Virus record (IMG/VR): IMGVR_UViG_3300032053_000011
Span: 62,001-126,000 of that record
Reading direction: 5' to 3' (one strand)
DNA from: a virus
Length of the DNA stretch: 64,000 bases
Part shown: positions 31,451 through 39,881 of the stretch, in pieces
How the letters are laid out: the number at the start of each line of letters is the position of its first letter
Position numbering within the stretch: the stretch's first letter is position 1
Program-made: the position numbers and the translations under genes
Notes under the pieces: generated by a model
The model's database searches: none
What the model was told of the DNA's origin: nothing
The model's input: the letters and a program-made list of their open reading frames with translations, nothing else

Positions 31451-32167
31451 ATGACCGGCGCCGATCGACTTCAACAGTTCTACGCACATTTTCTCGCCGA
31501 CGCGCCTGCTGGGCCACCGTTCCCAATGTCATCGGCGGACACGCTCTTCGAGGCATGGCTCGAAGGACACGAGATCGCCCCCGACGACTTCCGCGAGGAG
31601 GACTGGATCGAATTCCTGACGCGCATCGGGATCACCGACTCGCGCGATCAGGATGCCTACCTCACGCGCCTTTCAGAATGGGGAGGCGTCGTTCACGTGG
31701 ATCGGGAGACTGCCGCAGCCGCCGGACAGGTGTACTACGGCATGGTCGCCAATCCGAGTGCTGGATACCCAGCGCCGTACCAAGCCAACATCAGCAAGGT
31801 TGGCTCGCAGAACAGGAACTTCAGACGCGTGCTGCATACCGGGCAGCGCATGCAACTGGTCGTGATGAGTCTTCCGCCTGGGGGCGAGATCGGTGCCGAA
31901 ACGCACGCGCACGTCGAGCAGATGATCTTCGTTCAGAACGGCAAGGGTCGCGCGTGGATCGGCGATTCAGTCCGAACGATCACGACCGGCGATGTCGTCG
32001 TAGTGCCAGCAGGCGCACGGCACAATGTGCAGAACGACGGCAAGGATCCATTGCAGCTCTACACCGTCTACGGTCCGCCCAATCACATCGATGGTCGCGT
32101 GCATGCGACGCGTGCTGATGCCGATGCCGACAACGCTGACGAGGAGTTCGGACGGCAGGTTCGGTAA
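31451..32167 (+). CDS. Cupin-domain protein
   Basis: A 238-residue protein. Residues 135-200 form a cupin barrel: GGEIGAETHAHVEQMIFVQNG holds the first motif with His152, His154 and Glu156, and GDVVVVPAGARHNVQN holds the second with His191. These residues bind one metal ion. The first 130 residues are a helical extension of unknown role. Cupin enzymes act on small molecules or sugars; substrate unknown. It is coupled to the GP88 gene by a 6-base gap. Confidence 0.8.
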   Translation: MTGADRLQQFYAHFLADAPAGPPFPMSSADTLFEAWLEGHEIAPDDFREEDWIEFLTRIGITDSRDQDAYLTRLSEWGGVVHVDRETAAAAGQVYYGMVANPSAGYPAPYQANISKVGSQNRNFRRVLHTGQRMQLVVMSLPPGGEIGAETHAHVEQMIFVQNGKGRAWIGDSVRTITTGDVVVVPAGARHNVQNDGKDPLQLYTVYGPPNHIDGRVHATRADADADNADEEFGRQVR

Positions 32168-32179
32168 CTGGTATGCAGC

Positions 32180-32779
32180 TCAGCGCTCGCGGAGCGCCTC
32201 TTCGATTCGCTCGCGCTGTGCATGCACCGCTGAAACGAGCTTACGCATCTCCGCCTCGGTCGCCTCGATTCGTTGCTGATCGGTTCGCGCCTGACTCTCC
32301 GCCTGTGCTCGGACGCGATCCAGTTCGCGCCTGAGCATGGCGTTGTCGTTCTTGGCCCACTTGGCCATCGCTTGAATGATCGTCTTCGTGCGGACGTCGG
32401 GCCGCTCGATCTTGTCGAGATCGATCCGTAGCTCGCGCGCGCAGTCCTCGATGTTGGCCGTTGGATCACCATCAAGAGACGACGAAATCGGTGGTCGTTC
32501 ATACTTGCAGTTCCCGCAATCGATCCAGTCGGCAGGTCTGGGAACGTGCGGCTCACAGCCGCACTTCCATGTTCCGCTCTCGCACCACGTTCCGACCTTC
32601 GCTGCTTCCCTGGTCGCGACACGCTCTGGATACGCGTCGTCCAATCGCTGCCGTGCCGCAGGATCCCCCGGCATGAAGTGCCGATCGCAGGCATAGGATC
32701 CGCCGCAGTCGGTGCACGACGCGTTGAATCCGGCGTCTACTTCCCGCTGTTGAGTACCGTCACCGCGGTTCCCCATCAT
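32180..32779 (-). CDS. Cys-rich protein with C-terminal coiled coil
   Basis: A 199-residue protein from an ATG at 32779 overlapping the previous stop (ATGATG). The first 90 residues contain CTDCGGSYACDRH, CESGTWKCGCEPH and CGNCKY, enough for two zinc sites. Residues 105-199 form a charged helix and coiled coil (LRRELDRVRAQAESQARTDQQRIEATEAEMRKLV). Zinc-dependent nucleic-acid or protein binding is inferred. It is the last gene of its operon, tail-to-tail with the cupin gene. Confidence 0.65.
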   Translation of the reverse strand: MMGNRGDGTQQREVDAGFNASCTDCGGSYACDRHFMPGDPAARQRLDDAYPERVATREAAKVGTWCESGTWKCGCEPHVPRPADWIDCGNCKYERPPISSSLDGDPTANIEDCARELRIDLDKIERPDVRTKTIIQAMAKWAKNDNAMLRRELDRVRAQAESQARTDQQRIEATEAEMRKLVSAVHAQRERIEEALRER

Positions 32780-33246
32780 GGCCTCACGACTCGGCGAGCG
32801 GCATGATGAACGGCACAACACGACTGGCCGTGAACCGCGTCATTCTCGCAGTCCAGAACGGCGCACGGAGGAGCATCGGAGATCGCGCGACTCAGCACAG
32901 CGATCACCTCGAGATGCGAATGCGTGTCATTGTAGAGTCCGATTTGAGCATCGCTCTTCTTGCGCGACACAAACTCGATGTGGGTCAACAATATGACCAA
33001 CGCATGGATCTCGGCGCGGCGCGTTGGCGCCACGCGCTGGACCGCGCCACGAAGGCACCAGCATGCGGCGCGGGGATCGCTCACGCCGACTGATACACCG
33101 TCGCTGCTCCGAGCATATGCAACCTGGGACCAGCATCCAGGCGGCGAGATCAGATCACGTGCATCGCGCAGAACTCCGATGGCCAACGTGCGTTCCTCGG
33201 CGTTCATCGGCTTCCGGTCCTCAACATTGTAGAGAAACTCGGTCAT
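32776..33246 (-). CDS. DUF6197-like protein
   Basis: A 156-residue protein. GVLRDARDLISPPGCWSQVAYAR opens a DUF6197-like region: a helix, a Trp/Gln turn, then VGVSDPRAACWCLRGAVQRVA and later YNDTHSHLEVIAVLSRAI. The family occurs in phages and actinobacteria; its role is not known. It has a Cys-rich C-terminal tail (CAVLDCENDAVHGQSCCAVHH) that the family usually lacks. Start and stop overlap the neighbours. Confidence 0.65.
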   Translation of the reverse strand: MTEFLYNVEDRKPMNAEERTLAIGVLRDARDLISPPGCWSQVAYARSSDGVSVGVSDPRAACWCLRGAVQRVAPTRRAEIHALVILLTHIEFVSRKKSDAQIGLYNDTHSHLEVIAVLSRAISDAPPCAVLDCENDAVHGQSCCAVHHAARRVVRP

Positions 33247-33677
33247 CGCGAAGCCTCAAGCGGTCCGATGGGTCGAATGGCACCGCAACGCGGACACCGG
33301 TCGACGGCAGCCCCCACGACGCGCGCAAGATCACCATCGCAATGGCAGCACCAGAACTCTCCCTCCGCACCTACGATCCATATCCCGGCCACTGTTGCTT
33401 CTGCGGCCGAGTCATCGCCGCAGTGCGGACATGACCCGACTGAAGATCCGAAGCCGTCCGGGTGCGAGCACAGCGCGATGCGCAGAACGCCGGTGATCTG
33501 GGCGAGCGTCGATCGCACGGATAACAGATCCATCCAGTCGGGATCCTCTGCTGACGCCGCGAACGCCGCCACATCGCGGTCGCATTCGGCCAGCATGGCG
33601 AGGGCCTTCTCGCATGCCTTACGCACCGACGTTTCGAGAACAGCCGCGGGAGATGCCGATGGCGCGTCAGCGTCCAT
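33243..33677 (-). CDS. Zinc-ribbon protein
   Basis: A 144-residue protein. The first 80 residues are helical; the C-terminal half has CPHCGDD, WCCHCDGDL and CPRCGAI, three CxxC pairs, consistent with two zinc ribbons. The start at 33677 overlaps the stop of the Fis-like gene by 11 bases. Binding to nucleic acid is a guess. No family recognised. Confidence 0.65.
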   Translation of the reverse strand: MDADAPSASPAAVLETSVRKACEKALAMLAECDRDVAAFAASAEDPDWMDLLSVRSTLAQITGVLRIALCSHPDGFGSSVGSCPHCGDDSAAEATVAGIWIVGAEGEFWCCHCDGDLARVVGAAVDRCPRCGAIRPIGPLEASR

Positions 33678-34146
33678 TGCTACCCACCGCGATCCGCGGC
33701 CGTGCCGCTCGTGGCGCCTTCGCCGGTGTGCGCGCCGGATCACGCGCAGCCTTCGCACTCTTCACAGCGTCCTTCACCGCCGCCGCGGGCGCGGCTTTGT
33801 TTCGTGGTCGTCCACGAACGCGTGGATACTCGCGAGCGAGATCGTCCAAGCCGAGCCCCCGTGGATCGCTCAAGGGCAGCAGCCAGTAATGCAGCACGCG
33901 CTGTGAGACCTTCAACATGCGCGCGCTCTGATCCCTGTTGCCAGCATGCGTCTCGAGCGCCGCGCGAACGGCCGCACGAACGAGTTCCAGCGACGGAGCA
34001 TGACCAGACCGCGCGAACCGGGCCAAGACCGCCAGCTTGACCGGGATGACCGGGGCGGTCTTCGTCGCGTGCCGTTCCTTGTGGGAGCTCTCGCTGATGT
34101 GCTCGAAAGCACCGCCCGTCCTTGCACAAAAAACACAGCCGTTCAT
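33667..34146 (-). CDS. Fis-like helix-turn-helix regulator with basic tail
   Basis: A 159-residue protein. MNGCVFC leads to a helical part and then RAALETHAGNRDQSARMLKVSQRVLHYWLL (about 66-95), a Fis/NtrC-type (HTH_8) DNA-binding helix-turn-helix. The last 50 residues are a Lys/Arg/Ala/Pro-rich tail, like histone-like tails. Its own promoter contains the 13-bp palindrome found at two other promoters, so it is a candidate for the operator-binding protein, with autoregulation. It heads the operon down to 32180. Confidence 0.65.
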   Translation of the reverse strand: MNGCVFCARTGGAFEHISESSHKERHATKTAPVIPVKLAVLARFARSGHAPSLELVRAAVRAALETHAGNRDQSARMLKVSQRVLHYWLLPLSDPRGLGLDDLAREYPRVRGRPRNKAAPAAAVKDAVKSAKAARDPARTPAKAPRAARPRIAVGSNGR

Positions 34147-34154
34147 GGCCGAAC

Positions 34155-34184
34155 ACCATAACGCACGGGGCGTGCGGCTGTCAC
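34155..34184 (-). promoter_or_regulatory. Promoter with palindrome operator in spacer, Fis-like gene
   Basis: On the minus strand GTGACA, 18 bases, TATGGT. The palindrome GCACGCCCCGTGC (34163-34175) lies within the spacer. The -10 ends eight bases before the ATG at 34146. It matches the operators at 35841 and 40739 in all but one central base. Confidence 0.55.
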
Positions 34185-34233
34185 CGCAATGCGGACCGTC
34201 CGAGTACCGATCGTACTCGGACGGCATGCCCGC

Positions 34234-35793
34234 CTACTCGACATCGAGCGCTGCACTGCGCCCGCCGGAGCGCTCGGCTGCCTCGGGGGTGCTTGCCGGT
34301 CGCGCACGGCCCTTTGCCCAGGTTCGGAGCACCTCGAGCTTCTCGCTCGCGCTCTTGCTCTGCGGCACGACGTTCTTCGCGGCCTCGAGCAGGTCGGCCG
34401 AGGTGATCGCACGCTCGTTCTCGGCGAACGCCACGAACAGCGCATCGGGCACCAGGGCAGACAGCTCTGCGCCGGTGAATCCTGCGGTGGCGCGCGCGAC
34501 GCTGTCGATCTGGGCGTCCGGCGCGCGATCGTACTGACGAAGCGACGACGCCAGGATGGCGCTGCGCTCCACCGCGGTCGGCAGATCGAGGAAGAACACC
34601 TCGTCGAAGCGGCCCTTGCGCATTAGCTCGGGCGGCAGCGCGCGAACGTCGTTGGCGGTCGCGATCACGAAGACCGAACCGACCCGCTCTTGCATCCAAG
34701 ACAGTACCGCGCCAAGTGCATCGGCCGCCACGCCGCCGTCGCCCTGGGGCGAGGTGCTGCCGCCGAGCGCCTTCTCGATCTCGTCGAGCCAGAGCACGCA
34801 GGGGCTGACTGCTTCGGCCACCTGGAGCGCCTTGCGGATGTTGGCCTCCGACTCGCCGACCCACTTCGACTTGAGCGCGCCCATGTCCAGGCGCAAGAGC
34901 GGCATGCCCCAGGCGCTGGCGATGCACTTCGCCACGAGGCTCTTGCCGGTCCCGGGCGGACCGATCAGGAGCGCGCCCTTCGGCGCGGGCAGACCGAAGG
35001 CACGTGCGCGCGGCGAGAATGCCTGCTTGCGCGCGGAGAGCCAGTTCTTGAGCAGGTCCAGGCCGCCGACGGCCTCCATGCCGCGCGGATCCGGCTCGTG
35101 CCACGTAAGGACCTTCTCGCGAGCGATCACACGGCGCTTCTCAGCGCTGACGATCGCGGGATCGATCTTCTTGAGCGTGACGAGCGAACGTGCGTAGCAG
35201 TTGGCGGCTTCCTCCGAGGTGAGACCGACCGCCGCGTCGATCGCGGCCTCGCGGATCGGACCATCGGCGACCTTGTCGCGGATCTTCTCGGGGAGCGCCT
35301 CGATCACGTCCGAAAGAATCTGCGCGACCTCGGCACGGTCGGGGAGCGGATACTCGATCACCGTAGTATGGCCGGATAGCTCGGGCGGGACATCGCCGCT
35401 CGGCGTGAGGACGATGATCGTGCGGGCCACGTCGGAAGGCGCGCTTTGAAGCGACCGCGCGAGTGAACGTACGCCGCGCAGGACGACGGGATCCAACCAC
35501 TTGTGCAAGTCGCGCAGGACGTAGACACAACGCTCTTTGCTATCCCGGATGTAGTCGAGGACGGCGCTCGGGTCCTTGTCGCCAGAGACCTCCTCGCCCT
35601 CGAGGTCGGTGAGGCCAGTGGCGCAATCCCAGAACCGGGTCTCGTACTTCGCAACCGCGCACGCATCGGCGATCGCGCGTTCGACGCGCACTTCCTCGCG
35701 GGTGACGATCCACAACAGCGTGTTGCGCGCCTTGAGGAGCGCGGTGATGTCTGCGTTGGTCTTCTGTCCGCGGGTCTGGGTCTCGGTGGCCAT
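34234..35793 (-). CDS. AAA+ ATPase with Ycf46-like architecture
   Basis: A 519-residue protein. Residues 1-225 are the non-catalytic N-domain of Ycf46-like proteins (LLWIVTREEVRVERAI, YVLRDLHKWLD, TIIVLTPSGDVPPEL), and 240-450 are a classical AAA domain: GPPGTGKS at 278-285, Walker B VLWLDEIE at 333-340, sensor IATAND near 378-383, Arg finger in RKGRFDEVFFLDLP. The AAA sequence resembles FtsH/katanin-type modules. It probably remodels a partner complex. Start at 35793 has AAGGAG eight bases upstream. It is transcribed alone from the palindrome promoter at 35.85 kb. Confidence 0.85.
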   Translation of the reverse strand: MATETQTRGQKTNADITALLKARNTLLWIVTREEVRVERAIADACAVAKYETRFWDCATGLTDLEGEEVSGDKDPSAVLDYIRDSKERCVYVLRDLHKWLDPVVLRGVRSLARSLQSAPSDVARTIIVLTPSGDVPPELSGHTTVIEYPLPDRAEVAQILSDVIEALPEKIRDKVADGPIREAAIDAAVGLTSEEAANCYARSLVTLKKIDPAIVSAEKRRVIAREKVLTWHEPDPRGMEAVGGLDLLKNWLSARKQAFSPRARAFGLPAPKGALLIGPPGTGKSLVAKCIASAWGMPLLRLDMGALKSKWVGESEANIRKALQVAEAVSPCVLWLDEIEKALGGSTSPQGDGGVAADALGAVLSWMQERVGSVFVIATANDVRALPPELMRKGRFDEVFFLDLPTAVERSAILASSLRQYDRAPDAQIDSVARATAGFTGAELSALVPDALFVAFAENERAITSADLLEAAKNVVPQSKSASEKLEVLRTWAKGRARPASTPEAAERSGGRSAALDVE

Positions 35794-35832
35794 GTGAGAA
35801 ACTCCTTGCCGGGGTCCGATCCCGACTCCCAG

Positions 35833-35861
35833 AGAATAGTGCACGGGCCGTGCGTCGTCAA
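35833..35861 (-). promoter_or_regulatory. Promoter with palindrome operator in spacer, AAA+ gene
   Basis: On the minus strand TTGACG, 17 bases, TATTCT, an almost ideal sigma-70 promoter. GCACGGGCCGTGC (35841-35853) fills the spacer. Transcription reaches the AAA+ gene after about 35 bases of leader. Confidence 0.65.
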
Positions 35862-35865
35862 GCCA

Positions 35866-36078
35866 TTACGAGCGTTTTCGAATACGCCGGTTCGGAATGA
35901 TCGTTTCCGTGCGGATTCCCCACTTGTCTTTCACGTGGTGCCAGCCTGGGAAAGCACGGGATGGCGCCACGTAGGTACCCGGCTCCCAGCTATTCAGCGT
36001 GATCGGCGGCGGCGGGTTCGCCCGGATGAACTCGATGGGATCGCCCTCGAGAAACGCCTTCACGAATGGCTTTCTCAC
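35866..36078 (-). CDS. Small basic unknown protein
   Basis: A 70-residue protein read from a GTG at 36078 that overlaps the RNB stop (GTGA). It begins VRKPFVKAFLEGDPIEFIRANPPPPITL and ends with Lys/Arg (RRIRKRS). It is the last gene of the RNB operon. No family recognised. Confidence 0.6.
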   Translation of the reverse strand: MRKPFVKAFLEGDPIEFIRANPPPPITLNSWEPGTYVAPSRAFPGWHHVKDKWGIRTETIIPNRRIRKRS

Positions 36079-37895
36079 CGGCCGTCGCCGAGCACTCGGA
36101 TCATCTCGATCGCCGCGCCGCGCTTCGCGTCGATCTTGCTTCCGGCCCGGGCGTGGACAATCAGCTCGCGCACCTTGCACGCGCAGAGCATCACCGGAAT
36201 GTGCGGTGGACCGCTGACCTCGAACGTGTACGACGGCATCACGTTCTCGATCTGGCACCATTCCTGGAGTGTGGAGATGGGGTCCTTCGAGGGGTTCAAG
36301 GTCGGCACCGGCGCAGCGACGGGGACAGGCGCCGTCGGGCTCACCGGCGGACGCTCCATGTCCGCCTGGGGCACTGGCACGCCCGCCATGTTCGCGAGAA
36401 TGGCAACCGTCGCCAACTGCTCCGCGCGTTTCTTCTGCTTGGCACTGGCCTTCCCAGTCCACACAACACCGTCGATCGACACCGACGCAACGACCTCGAA
36501 CACCGGCACGGTACCGGGCGCGGTACTAGTGAGTTCGTATTGCGGCACGGTCCATCTCGGATCGAGCGACGCCGCCTGTGCGAGAGCGCTCACCGCATCC
36601 TCCGGGCGCTGAGCCAGCGCTGCGATGATGGCGGCGCGCATGGGCCGCCACGCATCGGTCATCGGCGCCTGCGTCAGGACGACCGTCATCGCCAAGAGTG
36701 GGGTCTTGTTCTCTCTGGTGCGAAGCAGGAACGCATCGGCGAACGCCGCGGACGGGTCGAGACCAGACCGGGCCTCGACCTTCGTCACTCGCTCGAAATC
36801 CTTGTGCGCGAGGCCATCGATCTGCCGAGCACCGATCGCGCGCGCGGCCTTCTGCTCGCTCTTCTCTTTCATCGCTCGAGATGTGGCAGCGTCCTCCGCC
36901 TTCATCACCGTCGCGATGTGCTCGGCGAACACCGTCATCTGATCCTTCGCGTAGAAGTGCGTGCCGTCTTTCAGCGCTCGGCGGATCTGGCGATGGTTGA
37001 TCAGATCCGCGTATCGTCGAATGGGAGAGGTGAAGTGCGTGTAGACCGGAAGGTTCAGCCCATAGTGGCCGAGCACCGAGCCGCCGTAAGATGCGCGGTC
37101 GAGCAGCAGATGCGTACGCTGACGGAGGGCATCGAGTCCCTGGAGCGGCGCAGTGATGGCGCCGCCGAGCTGTCGTTGTAACTCCGCCCGGTCAGGCGCC
37201 GCCGCGCGCGCGACGTGGTTGCGAAATAGGATCGGGATGTCTTGATCCACAGCCCAACGAGCGATCGCGCTGTTCGCGAGGATCATCAGCTCCTGGATGA
37301 GGATGTATCCGACGGTGGCGTCATGGCTCTCGATCCGTCGAAGGAATCCCTCCTCGCTGGCCACCCAGCCGTTGTTGAGGTCGTACAGGACGAAGGCTCC
37401 ATCCAACCGGCGCTTGTCGAGCAACGCTCGCGTGAGCGACGCCGCGGAGATCAACATGGCGCGATACGGCGGATCCATCTCTCCATTCAGGATCGCTGGG
37501 ATCTCTCGATAGGTGAGCTTCGCAAGGCTGACCAGGATCTCGTGCGACACGGTCACGTCTGTGTTCGTGAGGCTTTCTTTGTCGACGGCGATCGTCACCG
37601 CCAGCACGCGACGTTTCTGTCCAGGCCACAGCGAGATGTCCCCCTCACTCAGATCACGCCGAAGCATCGGGCTATTCCCCGAAGCGAAGTACCGCGTCTC
37701 GGCCATCACGCGCGCGCGCAGATCATCTTCGTCGCCATCCTTGACGAACGCAGCGACGTCCGCGATCGAAACGGTCACCTTCCATGCCGTCGCAGTCTCC
37801 TCGACCCAGATCGCATCGTCGATGTCGCGTGTCGAAGCGTCGTCGATCGTCAGCCCAGAGATCGTTGGCTCCCCATATACTTTCTCGGTCTTCAT
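36075..37895 (-). CDS. RNB-family exoribonuclease fused to two dsRNA-binding domains
   Basis: A 606-residue protein. The RNB core begins with TIDDASTRDIDDAIWVEE (residues 16-33), which carries the Asp metal ligands, followed by VSIADVAAFV and AETRYFASGNSPMLRRDLSEGDISL. HFTSPIRRYADLINHRQI near 305 is the C-terminal RNB signature. RNB enzymes degrade RNA 3' to 5'. The N-terminal cold-shock and C-terminal S1 domains of RNase II/R are absent; instead two double-stranded RNA-binding-domain-like segments follow: about 446-505 (PVFEVVASVSIDGVVWTG...KKRAEQLATVAILANM) and 540-606 (YTFEVSGPPHIPVMLCACKV...KRGAAIEMIRVL). The start overlaps the upstream stop. Confidence 0.8.
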   Translation of the reverse strand: MKTEKVYGEPTISGLTIDDASTRDIDDAIWVEETATAWKVTVSIADVAAFVKDGDEDDLRARVMAETRYFASGNSPMLRRDLSEGDISLWPGQKRRVLAVTIAVDKESLTNTDVTVSHEILVSLAKLTYREIPAILNGEMDPPYRAMLISAASLTRALLDKRRLDGAFVLYDLNNGWVASEEGFLRRIESHDATVGYILIQELMILANSAIARWAVDQDIPILFRNHVARAAAPDRAELQRQLGGAITAPLQGLDALRQRTHLLLDRASYGGSVLGHYGLNLPVYTHFTSPIRRYADLINHRQIRRALKDGTHFYAKDQMTVFAEHIATVMKAEDAATSRAMKEKSEQKAARAIGARQIDGLAHKDFERVTKVEARSGLDPSAAFADAFLLRTRENKTPLLAMTVVLTQAPMTDAWRPMRAAIIAALAQRPEDAVSALAQAASLDPRWTVPQYELTSTAPGTVPVFEVVASVSIDGVVWTGKASAKQKKRAEQLATVAILANMAGVPVPQADMERPPVSPTAPVPVAAPVPTLNPSKDPISTLQEWCQIENVMPSYTFEVSGPPHIPVMLCACKVRELIVHARAGSKIDAKRGAAIEMIRVLGDGR

Positions 37896-39346
37896 GACTT
37901 CTCCTGGTACAGCGACACATGAACGAGCCCTGCGGATGGGCAGATGGAAACTCTGGTGCCAGCGGGGTATCGCGTACACGCTTTCGGCACGAGTACGATC
38001 GGGATGTTGCGCTCGAGCGCCACCTGGGCGAGATGAGCCAACGCGCCTCCGGCTTCGGTGATCACGCCCTTCGCAGACAGGAGAGACTCGAGCCGGTCTG
38101 GATGCAGATCGGGCAGAACGATGATGTCCGTCCCAACGACGCCGTAGACGTCTGCGCCGCCAACGAGCACGGCACACTCGAAGTTGCCGAGCCGTTCCTG
38201 GAGCTCGTACATCGTGTGGTCCGCGCCCTTGCAGACCTCGGAATCGGGGTTGTAGGCGTCTTCGATCGGGAGTCCCGCGCCGAGCCACCAATCCGTGTGG
38301 TACGGATCATCGTTTGTCATCTTCGTTCCAGAATGGGCGACACACTTCCATGCCGGAGCGAGGTGGCGCAGCGAGGTTCGGTGGAGTGCCCAGTTCATGA
38401 ACGGCGCACGCGGAACCGAAGCCACCACCTTGCCGCCCTCGGTGGTCACGTCGAGCATGTCGCCATTCGCACGCTCGATGACGCCGAGGCGAATGCGGTC
38501 GAGTTCGGCACGGTACTCCACCTCTTGCGCGTCTTCGCGTAGCGCTCGTTCCATGGCCACCGCGGACCGCGACGGCCGCGGCAGCTCTTCGTCCGAGTCC
38601 TCATCAGGTACTGACCTCGCGCGGTCGCCACAGCGTGCGCTCCAGCCCTCTTTGGTGAGCGTGCGGCCAGCGGCGAGAAAGTCGGCGAGCGCCTTCGTCG
38701 GCGTCGTGTTCTCGGTCCACCACACCGGTGGTTCGCCGCATGCCTCGAAGATGATGCAAGCTTCCCATGGGTCACGATCGGGGCGGTCGACTCGGCAGAC
38801 GCGATCGCCTTCCCCTGCATAGAACGAGACACGATCGTCGTAACCACGCTCTGTGATACCGCGTGTGCGGACACGTCTCGAGTTCGCGTGATCGGCATCG
38901 TCCGGGCCCAAGTCCATCACCTCCGCGCTCGGCCGCCACCATGTCCCGTCGATGCGGATGCGTCCCGCATAGAGGTATCGGACCTGCGCGATGTACTCGA
39001 GGTCATCGTCATCGGCGGCGTCCATGCCCGTCTCGTCCCCGACCAACTTCTGTCTGCCGTCGAGTAGCTCCGAAGCAACATGCTCCGCGGCGCCGGGCGG
39101 GCCGCCACCGAGGCCATCGACGATCAGACGCCATGCCTTTCCGGGCATGTCAGATAGGAAGATGTCGCGCGCCGCGCGGGTGAGATACTCGCCCGAGATG
39201 CGGAAGTGCGTGACCCCGCACCTGCGCTCAGCGGGCTCCGCTGTTTCCTGGCGCGCTACCGACGTCTTGTTCTTCTTCGTTCGCATTCGTATCCCCTGGT
39301 CGATTGTCTGCGCGCCCGTGGCTCCGCGATCGGAGCGCGAACTCAT
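37892..39346 (-). CDS. Protein with C-terminal PEP-utiliser mobile (phosphohistidine) domain
   Basis: A 484-residue protein. The last 90 residues (DIIVLPDLHPDRLESLL, GVITEAGGALAHLAQVALERN, IPIVLVPKACTRYPAGTRVSI) follow the swivelling phosphohistidine domain of PEP synthase and enzyme I; the His in GGALAH is the candidate phosphoryl carrier. No PEP-binding or ATP-grasp domain is visible, and the first 390 residues are unrecognised. It overlaps neighbours on both sides by four bases. Start 39346 was chosen for the overlap; a second Met is at 39289. Confidence 0.6.
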   Translation of the reverse strand: MSSRSDRGATGAQTIDQGIRMRTKKNKTSVARQETAEPAERRCGVTHFRISGEYLTRAARDIFLSDMPGKAWRLIVDGLGGGPPGAAEHVASELLDGRQKLVGDETGMDAADDDDLEYIAQVRYLYAGRIRIDGTWWRPSAEVMDLGPDDADHANSRRVRTRGITERGYDDRVSFYAGEGDRVCRVDRPDRDPWEACIIFEACGEPPVWWTENTTPTKALADFLAAGRTLTKEGWSARCGDRARSVPDEDSDEELPRPSRSAVAMERALREDAQEVEYRAELDRIRLGVIERANGDMLDVTTEGGKVVASVPRAPFMNWALHRTSLRHLAPAWKCVAHSGTKMTNDDPYHTDWWLGAGLPIEDAYNPDSEVCKGADHTMYELQERLGNFECAVLVGGADVYGVVGTDIIVLPDLHPDRLESLLSAKGVITEAGGALAHLAQVALERNIPIVLVPKACTRYPAGTRVSICPSAGLVHVSLYQEKS

Positions 39347-39537
39347 CGTCCGAGCGTCATCCCCATGGACATGGCGCCCCGGAGTGAGCTGGCCTCGCCG
39401 CTGAAGACCTCGGTGCCATCCTTGAGTGCCCAGACACGAAATCGCTCATGGCCAACCTGCGTCGCAACGACGACGTAGGGACCCGATTCGTAGCGATCCA
39501 TCAGCTTTGATCTCGCCTTTCGGCTTTGGCTGTTCAT
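39343..39537 (-). CDS. Small basic unknown protein
   Basis: A 64-residue protein (MNSQSRKARSKLMDRYESGPYVVVATQVGHERFRVWAL). It reads as a small beta domain after a basic arm. Its stop overlaps the next start (ATGA). Five bases separate it from the gene upstream. No family recognised. Confidence 0.6.
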   Translation of the reverse strand: MNSQSRKARSKLMDRYESGPYVVVATQVGHERFRVWALKDGTEVFSGEASSLRGAMSMGMTLGR

Positions 39538-39542
39538 GTCTT

Positions 39543-39881
39543 CTACTTGTGGCCCGGGTGCCATGTGTTGCCACCGTCGTGCGAGTGCACGCCTGCTCCG
39601 ACCGCCTGTGGGTTGAGCTTGCGTCCGCTGGTCGTCTCGGCGCGCGAGACGGCTTGGCGGAGTGCCCAGGAATTCCTCGCCGCCAGCGCGCGGTACGCGC
39701 AGACGTCGGACACGCCATCGCTGTCCTTCCAACCGGAGAAGGCGATCGCGCCGTTCTGTCCGATGTTGGCGCGGACCCGCCCGGCCGTGAGAGCGACCTC
39801 CAGGCGGCTCAGTGCCTTGGTGATCTGGATGTTGCGCGTCTCGAGCGTCATGCCCTCGGGGATCTTGCTATCGCACGGCAT
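39543..39881 (-). CDS. Unknown protein
   Basis: A 112-residue protein (MPCDSKIPEGMTLETRNIQITKALSRLEVALTAGRVRANIGQNGAIAF). The first half is helical, the second mixed. It begins one base inside the stop of the previous gene. The C-terminal HSHDGGNTWHPGHK is His-rich. No family recognised. Confidence 0.6.
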   Translation of the reverse strand: MPCDSKIPEGMTLETRNIQITKALSRLEVALTAGRVRANIGQNGAIAFSGWKDSDGVSDVCAYRALAARNSWALRQAVSRAETTSGRKLNPQAVGAGVHSHDGGNTWHPGHK

